Shown here: piece after piece, positions 48,874 through 57,513 of the stretch
How positions within the stretch are numbered: position 1 is the first letter of the stretch
How the letters are laid out: each line of letters begins with the position of its first letter
Source of the DNA: Microcella putealis
Lineage (GTDB): Bacteria; Actinomycetota; Actinomycetes; Actinomycetales; Microbacteriaceae
Assembly (NCBI RefSeq): GCF_004216575.1
Contig: NZ_SGWW01000001.1
Coordinates: forward strand, 434,001 to 498,000
Direction of reading: 5' to 3'
DNA: 64,000 bases
Position numbers and translations under genes: made by a program
The notes under the pieces: model-generated
What the model was told of the DNA's origin: nothing
The model's input: the letters and a program-made list of their open reading frames with translations, nothing else
Database searches by the model: none

Positions 48874-50328
48874 ATGAGCGCGACTCCGACCCGCACCGAT
48901 CCGCCCGCCCGTGTCGATCTGCTCGTCATCGGCGGGGGGACGGCCGGCCTCGTCGCCGCCAAGACCGCGGCCCGCTTCGGGGCGAGCGTCGTGCTGGCCG
49001 AGCGCGAGCGCCTGGGGGGCGACTGCCTCTGGGTGGGGTGCGTGCCCTCGAAGTCGTTGATCGCTGCCGCCCACGCCGCGGTCGCGCACCGTCACGATGG
49101 GGCCCTAGGCGTCACCTCGACACCCCCCGCCGTCGACTTTGGCGCGGTCATGGATCACGTTCACGCGGCGATCCGCACGATTGAGCCCGCCGACTCGGTC
49201 GACTCGGTCGAGGCGACGGGCGCCCGAGTCGTGCGGGGTGAGGTGCGCTTCACCTCCCCCACGACCGCGACGATTGGGGGCGCTCCCGTTCGCTTCGCGC
49301 AGGCCGTCATCGCCACCGGATCGGCCCCCGCCGTGCCCGAACTGCCCGGCCTCGCCGACGTCGACCCGCTCACCAGTGACACCGTGTGGGGGCTCCGCGC
49401 GCTGCCCGAGCGGCTGCTCGTGCTCGGCGGCGGCGCGATCGGCTGCGAGCTCGCGCAGGCGTTCTCGCGCCTCGGCAGCCGGGTCACGTTGGTGCACCGC
49501 GGCGCACGCCTGCTGCCCAAGGAGGACACCGACGCCTCGACCATCGTGACCGAGGCGCTGCGGGATGACGGCGTCGACGTCGTGCTCGGCGCATCCGCGG
49601 CGCGCGTCGACGCGACGGAGGGCGGCGCGGGCGTGCTGGTCCTCGACGACGGCGCGGAGCATCCGTTCGATCGCGTCCTCGTCGCGACGGGCCGCCGCCC
49701 CCGCACGGCCGGTCTCGAGCTGGACGCGGCCGGCGTGCGCGTCGACGAGCGCGGCTACATCACGATTGACAGCGCCCTGCGCACCAGCAACCGCCGCATT
49801 CGGGCGGCCGGTGACGTCGCGGGGCTTCCGGCGTTCACGCATCTCGCCGGAGTCGGCGGCTCGGCGGCGGCGACGAATGCCGTGCTGGGCCTGCGCCGCG
49901 GCATCGACCTCAGCGCGGTGCCACGGGTCACCTTCACCGACCCCGAGGTCGGTGCGGTGGGCGCGGGGCTTTCGGAGGCCGCCGAGCGTGGCTGGAGCAC
50001 GCACGAGGTCGCCCTCGATGACACCGACCGCGCCATCGCGGAGGGACGAACGACGGGCTTCGCCCGCATCGTCGTGGATGCGCGGGGCCGGGTTCGCGGG
50101 GCGACGATCGTCGGCCCGCGTGCCGGCGAGACCCTCGGTGAGGCATCGCTGGCCGTGACGCACGGCTTGACGACGAGCCAGCTGGCGGCGGCGACGCACG
50201 CGTACCCGACGTACTCAGACGCGCTGTGGAACGCGGCGGTCGCGCACGTGCGCGAGCGACTCGAGCGCCCGCCCCTGGCCCCCGCGATCCGCGTGCTGAG
50301 AGCCCTGCGCTCGCTCGTCGTGCGCTGA
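48874..50328 (+). CDS. flavin disulfide reductase (mercuric reductase/Lpd-like)
   Basis: A 484-residue class I pyridine nucleotide-disulfide oxidoreductase. FAD fold VIGGGTAGLVAAKTAARFG, redox-active disulfide GGDCLWVGCVPSKSL, NAD(P) fold LVLGGGAIGCELAQAFSRLG, second FAD block RIRAAGDVAG and a dimerisation domain. The C-terminal active-site region reads THAYPTYSDALWNAAVAHV, with Tyr in place of the His of the classical HAHPTLSE motif. That argues against being a true dihydrolipoamide dehydrogenase (E3). It fits the MerA-like/TR-like paralogs of actinobacteria. Single transcript, no operon partner. Confidence 0.85.
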   Translation: MSATPTRTDPPARVDLLVIGGGTAGLVAAKTAARFGASVVLAERERLGGDCLWVGCVPSKSLIAAAHAAVAHRHDGALGVTSTPPAVDFGAVMDHVHAAIRTIEPADSVDSVEATGARVVRGEVRFTSPTTATIGGAPVRFAQAVIATGSAPAVPELPGLADVDPLTSDTVWGLRALPERLLVLGGGAIGCELAQAFSRLGSRVTLVHRGARLLPKEDTDASTIVTEALRDDGVDVVLGASAARVDATEGGAGVLVLDDGAEHPFDRVLVATGRRPRTAGLELDAAGVRVDERGYITIDSALRTSNRRIRAAGDVAGLPAFTHLAGVGGSAAATNAVLGLRRGIDLSAVPRVTFTDPEVGAVGAGLSEAAERGWSTHEVALDDTDRAIAEGRTTGFARIVVDARGRVRGATIVGPRAGETLGEASLAVTHGLTTSQLAAATHAYPTYSDALWNAAVAHVRERLERPPLAPAIRVLRALRSLVVR

Positions 50329-50344
50329 CCGCGGCCGGGGGCGC

Positions 50345-50971
50345 TCAGCGCAGCGCGCGGTAGCCCACCACCATGCGCTGCACGGCGCTGACCGCGACGA
50401 TGGCGGCCCACACGACGGCAATTGGTGCGGCCCAGAACGGCACGATCAGCCACAGGGCGTGCACCGTGATGGTCTCGGTGCCCTCGGCGATGCGGCCGAG
50501 GAACGACAGCGAACGCCCGTCGTCGATCGTGCGGCCCGTGCGTTCGGCGATCGACGAGAACGCGAGGAACGCCGCGCCGTTGACGTAGTACGCGAACAGC
50601 ACGAGCAGGAACGGCCACCAGGGCGCGTCGAACGCAGCACTCGCGCCGATTGCGACGCCCACGACACCGGCGCCGTACGCCACGAAGTCAGCCGTGATGT
50701 CGAGAAAGCCGCCGGCCTCGCCCGGCGCCCCGCGGCCGTCGGCCCGACGGCGTCGCGCGAGCGCGCCGTCGAGCCCGTCGATCACGCGCGACACGAGCCA
50801 CAGCACGAGCGCCACGGCCCACCACTGCAGCGCGGCCGCCGTCGCCGACGCGAGCCCAAGCCCCAGCCCGGTCAGCGTGAGCCCGTCGGGCGTGATGCCC
50901 GGCCGGTCGAGGATGCGCGCCGCGCCCGCGAGGGGAACGTTCAGGATGCGCCGCACCGGCTGGTCGAGCAT
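50345..50971 (-). CDS. CDP-alcohol phosphatidyltransferase family protein
   Basis: A 208-residue membrane enzyme with about six helices. The signature D-x2-DG-x2-AR-x(n)-G-x3-D-x3-D is present: RVIDGLDGALARRRR then GGFLDITADF. The family condenses CDP-diacylglycerol with an alcohol (inositol phosphate, glycerol phosphate or similar). The insertion after AR is a few residues longer than the classical spacing of eight. The start codon overlaps the TVP38 stop by 1 nt (TGATG). Confidence 0.88.
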   Translation of the reverse strand: MLDQPVRRILNVPLAGAARILDRPGITPDGLTLTGLGLGLASATAAALQWWAVALVLWLVSRVIDGLDGALARRRRADGRGAPGEAGGFLDITADFVAYGAGVVGVAIGASAAFDAPWWPFLLVLFAYYVNGAAFLAFSSIAERTGRTIDDGRSLSFLGRIAEGTETITVHALWLIVPFWAAPIAVVWAAIVAVSAVQRMVVGYRALR

Positions 50972-51660
50972 CAGACCGTTCCGCGCTTCTTCATCCACCA
51001 CGCGCCCACGATGCCTGCGAGGCTGAGCACGCCGAGAGCCCCGAGTGCGATCCAGACGCGCCCGTCGAGCTCGAAGCCGTAGGCACCGATGGCCACGTAG
51101 GCGGCGATGCCGGGAAGCATGCCGATCGCGGTACCCAGCAGGTAGTCGCGCCGCCGCAGCCCGGTGAGGCCCGAAGCGTAATTGATGACCGTGAACGGGA
51201 TGATCGGTACGAGCCGCACCGCGATGACCGCGGGGAGTCCTCGTTCGCTGAGCAGCGCATCCACCCGATCGATGCGGGCGCCGACGTACTGTTCGACGGC
51301 GTCGCGGCCGAGCGCCCGCCCTAACACGAACGCGGTCGTCGCCCCCAGCATCGCGCCGAGGATGACCAGCGGGATCGCCTGCCAAAACCCGAACAGGGCG
51401 CCGGCGGCGATCGACAGCACGGCCTTCGGCGCGGGGGTGAGCGTGATGGCCCCGTAGACGAGCGCGAAGCCGAGCGCGCCAATCACCCCGGCGTCGTCAA
51501 CGGTCGCCCGCACCTCGTCGACCTCGGGAAGATCGACGAGCAACCCAACCACCACGGCGACCGCGACGAACACGATGAAGATGCCCGCGCGCACGGCAAC
51601 TCCGCGGCGCGACAGCGACACCCGACCCGCCTCGGGGGGACCTTTGCCGTTTTCATCCAT
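50971..51660 (-). CDS. TVP38/TMEM64 family membrane protein
   Basis: A 229-residue protein with five or six helices. The SNARE-associated/DedA-like core includes ALVYGAITLTPAPKAVLSIAAGALFG, LGAMLGATTAFVLGRALGRD, and IAVRLVPIIPFTVINYASGLTGL (in part). The family is implicated in lipid scrambling. The ATG at 51660 is 9 nt behind minus-strand TACAAT (51675 to 51670), near-leaderless. It lies in an operon with the phosphatidyltransferase, which fits a lipid role. Confidence 0.88.
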   Translation of the reverse strand: MDENGKGPPEAGRVSLSRRGVAVRAGIFIVFVAVAVVVGLLVDLPEVDEVRATVDDAGVIGALGFALVYGAITLTPAPKAVLSIAAGALFGFWQAIPLVILGAMLGATTAFVLGRALGRDAVEQYVGARIDRVDALLSERGLPAVIAVRLVPIIPFTVINYASGLTGLRRRDYLLGTAIGMLPGIAAYVAIGAYGFELDGRVWIALGALGVLSLAGIVGAWWMKKRGTV

Positions 51661-51703
51661 GCGTGCGTCATTGTATGAGCGCCAACCACGTCGAAGGAGA
51701 CCC

Positions 51704-52945
51704 GTGAAACCCTCCCCCCGCATCGCACGCCGCCTATCGGTCGTGCTCGCCGCCGGATTGACCGTCGGTCTCGCCGCCTGTTCGGCCCCCGCCGCTGGCG
51801 ACGACCAGCAGTACGACAGCTGGGAGGAGGTCGTCGCGGCCGCCCAGGGCCAGACCGTCAAGCTGTGGATGTATGGCGGTGACGAGCAGGGCAACGCGTA
51901 CGTCAACGACGTGCTGGTACCCGCCGCAGCCGAGCTCGGGGTCACGCTCGAGCAGGTGCCGATCGCCGACACGCCGGATGCCCTCAACCGCATTCTCAGC
52001 GAGGTGCAGGCTGGCGAGACGAGCGGCGAGGTCGACCTCGTGTGGGTCAACGGCAACAACTTCGGCACCGGTAAAGAGGCCGGCGCGTGGGAGTGCGGCT
52101 GGACGGACCTGTTGCCGAACATGGCGCTGACCGACCCCGCCGACCCGCTGCTCGAGAACGACTTTGGCACGCCCGTCGACGGCTGCGAGGCCCCCTGGCA
52201 CAAGGCGCAGTTCACGCTTGTCTACAACAGCGACACCGTCACCGACGTGCCGACGAGCTATGACGAGTTGCTCGCCTGGGCCGAGGCGAACCCTGGCCGC
52301 TTCACCTATCCCGCCCCGCCGGACTTCACGGGCTCGGTGTTCGTGCGCGAGATGCTCTACGCCGTGAACGGCGGCCCCGACGTGGTGCCGCTCGGCTACA
52401 GCGAGGACGCGTTCGCCGAGTTCACGCCGGCCCTGTTCGACGAACTTCAGCGCATTGAGCCGTTCCTGTGGCGCGAGGGCAGCACCTACCCGCAGAACTC
52501 GAACGAACTGAACGAGCTCTACGCGAACGGTGAGGTCGACTTCACGATGACCTACGGCCCGGCAACGCTCACGCAACTCGTCGCCGACGGCACGTACCCG
52601 GCCGGAACGAAAGTGCTGACGCTTGAGGACGGCACGGTCGGTAACGCCAGCTTCCTCGGCCTCGCCTCCACCTCGGGTAACAAGGCGGGCGCCATGGTGG
52701 TGGCGAACCTCGCCCTCTCGCCCGAGCAGCAGGCCGCGAAGGCCGAGCCCGACGTGTGGGGGCAGTTCACCGTGCTCGATGTCGATCTGCTCGACGCTGA
52801 TCAGCGGGCGCTCTTCGACGCCCTGCCCGAGTCGCCTGTGGTGCCGAGCTACGACGTGCTGAGCGAGAACGCCAACCCCGAACTGTCGTCGGCGTGGGTC
52901 ACGCCCATCGACGAGGCGTGGCGCGAGCTCGTCCTGACGCCGTAA
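51704..52945 (+). CDS. ABC transporter substrate-binding lipoprotein (YnjB family)
   Basis: A 413-residue periplasmic-binding-type lipoprotein (lipobox LTVGLAAC). The mature domain carries YnjB-like blocks: VKLWMYGGDEQGNAYVNDVL, EVDLVWVNGNNFGTGKEAG, ECEAPWHKAQFTLVYNSDTV-like segment (here GCEAPWHKAQFTLVY), and FTYPAPPDFTGSVFVREML. YnjB proteins are large binding proteins of unsettled ligand. The GTG at 51704 has GAAGGAGA 4-5 nt upstream. It is the first gene of a complete importer ending at 55811. No metal- or polyamine-specific motif is clear. Confidence 0.85.
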   Translation: MKPSPRIARRLSVVLAAGLTVGLAACSAPAAGDDQQYDSWEEVVAAAQGQTVKLWMYGGDEQGNAYVNDVLVPAAAELGVTLEQVPIADTPDALNRILSEVQAGETSGEVDLVWVNGNNFGTGKEAGAWECGWTDLLPNMALTDPADPLLENDFGTPVDGCEAPWHKAQFTLVYNSDTVTDVPTSYDELLAWAEANPGRFTYPAPPDFTGSVFVREMLYAVNGGPDVVPLGYSEDAFAEFTPALFDELQRIEPFLWREGSTYPQNSNELNELYANGEVDFTMTYGPATLTQLVADGTYPAGTKVLTLEDGTVGNASFLGLASTSGNKAGAMVVANLALSPEQQAAKAEPDVWGQFTVLDVDLLDADQRALFDALPESPVVPSYDVLSENANPELSSAWVTPIDEAWRELVLTP

Positions 52946-52961
52946 CAGCGGGCGCGATCTG

Positions 52962-53855
52962 ATGCTGGAGACCCCGGGGCCGGGCGGCGCGCTGCCGACC
53001 CGACCCCGGGCATCCGCATCGGGGCGCCTGCGGGCGCTGCTTTTTGTCGCGCCGGCGGTGCTCATCGCCGGATTCGTCGTGATCGGCGGCATCGGCGTCG
53101 CGCTCGTGCAAAGCGTCGGTCTGATGCCGCTCGTCGGTGAGGCCGAATTCAGCCTGGATGCGTACACGGCGAATGCGGACGACCTCCTCACGGGGCTCGG
53201 GCTCTCGCTCGCGATCGCGACGGCATCGACCGTGCTGTCGTGCGTCATCGGGTTGACCGCCGCCGTCATCATCACGCAGGGCCGCATCAGCGGTCGCGTC
53301 GTCGCCGCGCTCAGCGCCCTGACGATCCCCGTGCCGCACCTCATTGGAGCCGCAGCCATCGGGCTGCTCGTCGCCGACTCCGGGCTGATCCCCCGCGCGC
53401 TGGGCCTCACACCCGCGCAGTGGCCCGACCTCGTCGGGGGGCCCTGGTGGGTTGCCGTCGTGCTCGAGTACACCTGGAAAGAGTCGGCCTTCGTCGCCCT
53501 CGTCGTCGCTGGCGTGCTCGCCACGCGCGTCGCGCAGTACGACGAGACCGCGGCGCTGCTGGGCGCCTCCCGTGCACGCCGGCTGCGCCACGTCGTCATT
53601 CCGCTGGCCCGGCCCGCCGTCATTGTCAGCGCGGTGATCATCTTCGTCTATACCTTCGGCTCATACGAGGTCGCCTGGCTGCTGGGGCGGCCCTACCCCG
53701 AGCCGCTGCCCGTGCTCGCCTTCCGGCTATTCACGTCGATCTCACTGACCTCCCGTCCTGAGGCAGCCGCGGTTGCGGTTGTCACGACCGCCGTGGCGCT
53801 GATCGTCGTCGCGATCGGCATGGCGGCCCTCAAGCGCACCCCGCTGTGGAGGTGA
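52962..53855 (+). CDS. ABC transporter permease 1 (YnjC-like N half)
   Basis: A 297-residue inner-membrane permease with about six helices. The EAA cytoplasmic loop is YDETAALLGASRARRLRHVVIPLARPAVI, docking on the ATPase. The first helix follows a Pro/Arg-rich N-terminus. In E. coli-type YnjC both halves are fused; here they are separate genes. It starts 16 nt after the binding protein. Confidence 0.88.
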   Translation: MLETPGPGGALPTRPRASASGRLRALLFVAPAVLIAGFVVIGGIGVALVQSVGLMPLVGEAEFSLDAYTANADDLLTGLGLSLAIATASTVLSCVIGLTAAVIITQGRISGRVVAALSALTIPVPHLIGAAAIGLLVADSGLIPRALGLTPAQWPDLVGGPWWVAVVLEYTWKESAFVALVVAGVLATRVAQYDETAALLGASRARRLRHVVIPLARPAVIVSAVIIFVYTFGSYEVAWLLGRPYPEPLPVLAFRLFTSISLTSRPEAAAVAVVTTAVALIVVAIGMAALKRTPLWR

Positions 53856-53862
53856 GAGCACC

Positions 53863-54768
53863 GTGGCGATGATGATTCCCTACGGCCAGCGGGTGACCCC
53901 CGACGACCGCACGACCGCGACCCGCGGGCTCATGCGGCCGCGGCCGAGCGGGCGGGCGCTGCGCGTCACCCTGGCCGGCCTTCTTGCCGTGTGGTTTGCA
54001 CTGCCCCTTGTGCCGCTGCTGCTGTGGTCGGTGGCGAACCGCTGGTCGTTTCCGGCGGTCCTCCCGACCGAGTGGGGGCTCGACGGTCTCGCGACCGCGC
54101 TCGCTCAGGGGGGCCTGCCCGTGTTCGGGCGATCGTTCCTGTTGGGGCTCGCGGTCGCCGCGATCGCGACGCCGCTCGGCGCGCTCGCGGCGCGCGCCCT
54201 CACGATGGGCCGGGTTCCCGCCGCGCGACTGGTGAGCGCGATTCTGCTGGCCCCCCTCGCCCTGCCGGCATTTGTCGCGGTCATGGGGCTCACCATCGTG
54301 CTGCTGCGGGCCCAGGTGCCCGCCCCCGCCGCGGTGCTGCTGCTGCTCGTCGCCGCCGCCCTGCCGTACACCGTTTACACGATGCGCGTCGCCTACGCGG
54401 CGCACGACCTCGCTTACGAAGACGAGGCCCGCACCCTCGGTGCGAGTCCCGCGCACGTGCTGTGGCGCGTGCACCTGCCGCTCGTCGCCCCGGGACTCGC
54501 TCGCGCCGCCTTCCTCGCCTTCCTCGTGGGGTGGAGCGACTACGTCGTGACCGTGCTGGTGGGCGGCGGCACCCTCGTCACCCTGCCCCTGCTTGTGGGC
54601 TCGTACGCCGCGGGGGTGGGCAACGATGCCGTGGTCGCCGTGCTGTCGCTCACCGCCATCGTGCCGCCGCTGCTGCTCTTGCTCGCCCTCGGCCGCTTCG
54701 GCCGCCGCTACCCCACCGCCCGCTTCGCCGGGCCGACCGCCAGCCGCTCCCCGAAAGGTTCGCCGTGA
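53863..54768 (+). CDS. ABC transporter permease 2 (YnjC-like C half)
   Basis: A 301-residue permease with six helices. The EAA loop reads YEDEARTLGASPAHVLWRVHLPLVAPGLARA. GTG 53863 is used; ATGs follow at codons 3 and 4. Its stop overlaps the ATPase start (GTGA at 54765-54768). The two permeases would form the heterodimeric channel. Confidence 0.88.
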   Translation: MAMMIPYGQRVTPDDRTTATRGLMRPRPSGRALRVTLAGLLAVWFALPLVPLLLWSVANRWSFPAVLPTEWGLDGLATALAQGGLPVFGRSFLLGLAVAAIATPLGALAARALTMGRVPAARLVSAILLAPLALPAFVAVMGLTIVLLRAQVPAPAAVLLLLVAAALPYTVYTMRVAYAAHDLAYEDEARTLGASPAHVLWRVHLPLVAPGLARAAFLAFLVGWSDYVVTVLVGGGTLVTLPLLVGSYAAGVGNDAVVAVLSLTAIVPPLLLLLALGRFGRRYPTARFAGPTASRSPKGSP

Positions 54769-55811
54769 GCGCCACCCTGACCCTCGATGCCCTCACGAAG
54801 ACGTTCGACGGGGCCGCCCACCCCGCCGTCGACGCCGTCTCGTTCACGGTTGCCGCCGGCGAGTGCCTCGCCATTCTCGGCCCGTCGGGATCGGGCAAGT
54901 CGACCGTGCTGCGCTCGATCGCGGGGCTCGATGTGCCCAGCAGCGGGCGCATCCTCGTTGACGGCACCGAGGTCGCGGGCCTTGCCCCCGAGCGTCGCGG
55001 CATGGCCATGGTGTTTCAGCGGCCGCTGCTCTTCCCGCACCTCAGCGTGCTCGACAACGTGGCCTTCGCCGGCACCGTCGCCGGCCAACCGAGGCGCGAG
55101 GCGCGCGCCGACGCCGCCCAGTTTCTCGACCTCGTGCAGCTCGGCGGCTTCGGCTCACGCGCCGTCACGGCCCTCTCGGGCGGCCAAGAGCAACGCGTCG
55201 CCCTAGCCCGCGCCCTCGCCGCCCGCCCCCGCGTGCTGCTGCTCGACGAGCCGTTCAGTGCTCTCGACCCGGCGCTGCGCACCGACATGCACGAGCTGCT
55301 CGCGCAGATTCGGGCGCAGCTGAACCCCACCGTCGTCATGGTCACGCACGACCGCGACGAGGCGGCCGTGGTTGCCGACACGGTCGCCCTGCTCACGGCG
55401 GGCCGCCTGCTGCAGCACGACAGCGTGCCGCGGCTGTACTCGCGGCCCGCGAGCCTCGCCGTGTCGCGCCTGATGGGCGGGCGCAACGAGGTCGAGGGCA
55501 CGGTGAGCGAGGGCGTGCACTACTCGGCGCTCGGCGCGATCGCCGCGCCCGAGGGCGAGCAGTGGCCCGACGGCGTGGGCGTGCTGGTCGTGCGTCAGGA
55601 GGCGCTGCGGCTCGGCGAACCCCTGCCCGGCGAGGCGGGAGTGCGCGGGGTCGTCGCGGCCTCGGCGCTCCGCGGACCCCGCGCCCACGTCGTGGTCGAC
55701 GTGAACGGCGCAGCACTCGAGTGCGAGACCGCGGCCATCAGCGCGCCGGAGGTGGGCACGGAGGTGACCGTCAGCATCCCGCTCGCCGGATGCGCGGTGC
55801 TCGCCGCGTAA
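54765..55811 (+). CDS. ABC transporter ATP-binding protein (YnjD/PotA-like)
   Basis: A 348-residue ATPase. Walker A GPSGSGKST, Q-loop MVFQRPLLFPHLSV, signature LSGGQEQRVALARAL, Walker B VLLLDEPFSALDPAL and switch His (VMVTHDRDEAA). The C-terminal 100 residues form a TOBE-like regulatory domain (VLVVRQEALRLGE, VTVSIPLAG). It is the fourth gene of the importer. The N-terminal start VSATLTLD overlaps the previous stop. Confidence 0.92.
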   Translation: MSATLTLDALTKTFDGAAHPAVDAVSFTVAAGECLAILGPSGSGKSTVLRSIAGLDVPSSGRILVDGTEVAGLAPERRGMAMVFQRPLLFPHLSVLDNVAFAGTVAGQPRREARADAAQFLDLVQLGGFGSRAVTALSGGQEQRVALARALAARPRVLLLDEPFSALDPALRTDMHELLAQIRAQLNPTVVMVTHDRDEAAVVADTVALLTAGRLLQHDSVPRLYSRPASLAVSRLMGGRNEVEGTVSEGVHYSALGAIAAPEGEQWPDGVGVLVVRQEALRLGEPLPGEAGVRGVVAASALRGPRAHVVVDVNGAALECETAAISAPEVGTEVTVSIPLAGCAVLAA

Positions 55812-55839
55812 GCGGCCGCGCGATCACCGCGAGCTGCGG

Positions 55840-55877
55840 ACGGCGCGCGCGAACGCGCCCAGCGTCGCGCGCGCCGT
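55840..55877. terminator. 12-bp GC hairpin between convergent genes
   Basis: ACGGCGCGCGCG (55840-55851) pairs perfectly with CGCGCGCGCCGT (55866-55877), loop 14 nt. It lies between the ABC operon and the convergent radical SAM gene. No U-tract; a U-less bidirectional terminator is plausible in such GC-rich DNA. Confidence 0.5.
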
Positions 55878-55885
55878 GAGCGCTA

Positions 55886-57352
55886 CTACCAGCGCGATCC
55901 GTTCGCGTCGGCGAGCTCGTCGGCGCGACCGTTCGTGATGCCCGCGGGCCGCTCGCCCTTCGGCTCAAGCGGCAAGAGCTTGCGCAGCCCGATGTTTTCG
56001 ATCGGGTCGAGCACCGAGTGCTGCGTGCACGCCGGCACGAGCTCGCCCGTCTCGGGGTGCGACATGGCATACATGCACGCGCCGAGCCGCTCTTGCGTCT
56101 CGCGAATCTTTGGGTCGTCGGCGACCTTGCCCTCCTTGATGAGGGCCCAGGCCGGCTTCACCTGCTCGGCGTCCATGAAGTTGTGCACGACGAAGGTCTT
56201 GAACGAGACCTTGCCGGCGCGCGCGGCCCGCAGCACGCGGCGCAGGCCCCCGGCCCGCTTCAGGATGCGCGTCATCAGCCCCACGAGCGGCGGCAGGTCG
56301 CCGGGGTGGCGCAGGATCGCGCGGATCACCTTGATCGTGAGCGCCCAACGCGGAATGTCACCAAAGATCATGCCGCCGTGGTGGGCAAGGAAGCGGTCGC
56401 GGGCCGCGATGTCTTTGGGCTCGTCAGCGTCGAGCACCGTGCCGAAAACGCCGTCGACCATGACGCCGACAGTGTGGCGATTGCAGCGCGGGTCGCCGAA
56501 CTGTACGGCCTTGTGAGGCAGCTTCTGGCCGGCGCCGGCCTCGATGCGCTCCCACACCTTGTCGATCGTGACCTCTTGGAAGTCTTCCTTCCAGCGCCGG
56601 TCGTCGCCGATGAAGGCCGCGGGCTGAAACGACATCATGTCGTAGCGCATGGCGAGCACATCGCGGGTGACCTGCTCGACCTCGTCGAGGTTCGTCGGGG
56701 TGACCGTCATGTTGTGCGCGAGGTATGACTTGACGCCGGTCTGCTTCTTCAGGTCGAGGAACATGTCGGCAAACTTCTCGCGGAACGGGTTCAGCTCGGC
56801 CTCGCTGCGCGGGCGCACCGCGCCGCGGCGGCCCCGCATGAGCGAGTCGAAGTGGGCGGCGAACGACACCTTGTCGAAGGCGGGCGTGCCGTCGTCGTCG
56901 GTCACGACGTCGAGCAGGTACTCATAGTCAAAGTCGCCGTGGGTCATCGACATGGGCTCGCGGCCGACGGCGCGCATGGCCTTCAGCGTCTCGCGGTGCG
57001 CGGCGGCGGGCAGGAGGCTCACCTCACCGCCGATCAGCTGCGCGTGGGCGCGCGGCCCGCGGATTTGGCGCAGCAACCCCATCTGCTTCGTCACCTCGGT
57101 GACCGTGTGGTCGCCATCGATGCGCACCTTGTTGGCGTCGGCCGAGTGGTAGCAGGGCGAGCAGGTCAGGTTGCACTTGGGGAACACGCCGTGGGTGCCT
57201 TCGCAGCCCACCGCACAGCGGCCGAGCAACTGCTCGGGGGTCTTAGCGTGCTCAGGTAGTTCGGCCCACCGCTTGTCGAGAGCGGCCCGCGTTTCGGGGT
57301 GAATCGGGCGCGTAGCGAGTTCGATCTGGCGGATGGCGTTGGACAGCGACAT
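55886..57352 (-). CDS. radical SAM protein of unknown function
   Basis: A 488-residue radical SAM enzyme. The [4Fe-4S] motif is KCNLTCSPCYHS (CX3CX2C: Cys60, 64, 67), with two more Cys just ahead (RCAVGCEG, Cys46 and 50). A SPASM-like C-terminal Cys pair occurs in LGACMYAMSHPETGELVPACTQH. Other blocks are IGGEVSLLP (GGE motif) and MTVTPTNLDEV. A central membrane-adjacent basic helix set (IKVIRAILRHPGDLPPLVGLMTRIL, in part) is unusual. No maturase or peptide partner is adjacent. It is monocistronic, with TACACT around 57398-57403 as a possible minus-strand -10. Confidence 0.82.
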   Translation of the reverse strand: MSLSNAIRQIELATRPIHPETRAALDKRWAELPEHAKTPEQLLGRCAVGCEGTHGVFPKCNLTCSPCYHSADANKVRIDGDHTVTEVTKQMGLLRQIRGPRAHAQLIGGEVSLLPAAAHRETLKAMRAVGREPMSMTHGDFDYEYLLDVVTDDDGTPAFDKVSFAAHFDSLMRGRRGAVRPRSEAELNPFREKFADMFLDLKKQTGVKSYLAHNMTVTPTNLDEVEQVTRDVLAMRYDMMSFQPAAFIGDDRRWKEDFQEVTIDKVWERIEAGAGQKLPHKAVQFGDPRCNRHTVGVMVDGVFGTVLDADEPKDIAARDRFLAHHGGMIFGDIPRWALTIKVIRAILRHPGDLPPLVGLMTRILKRAGGLRRVLRAARAGKVSFKTFVVHNFMDAEQVKPAWALIKEGKVADDPKIRETQERLGACMYAMSHPETGELVPACTQHSVLDPIENIGLRKLLPLEPKGERPAGITNGRADELADANGSRW

Positions 57353-57513
57353 TCAAGTCCCCTGCTTTGGGCCACCGCCGTCATTGGGGTGGCCTGCGGT
57401 CAGTGTATGCAGGGGATGTTCGGAGCGGTACGTCGACACGTTTGGTCACGGCGGCTCATCAGCGCGTCGTGCTGTGCAAAGCGCGCGTCGGGCGCGCGCG
57501 CGGGCGTTCGGCC
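57353..57513. other. intergenic region upstream of the radical SAM gene
   Basis: About 160 nt. On the minus strand TACACT near 57398 gives a roughly 40-nt leader with AGGGGA ahead of the ATG. The left part of the next gene (M23) ends at 57514. No repeat is evident. Confidence 0.35.

Noticed and set aside
48874..50328. Reading the flavin disulfide reductase as the E3 (lpd) of the bkd complex
   Set aside because: The C-terminal motif is HAYPTYSD rather than HAHPTLSE and the gene is 32 kb from bkd. A MerA-like paralog is more likely.
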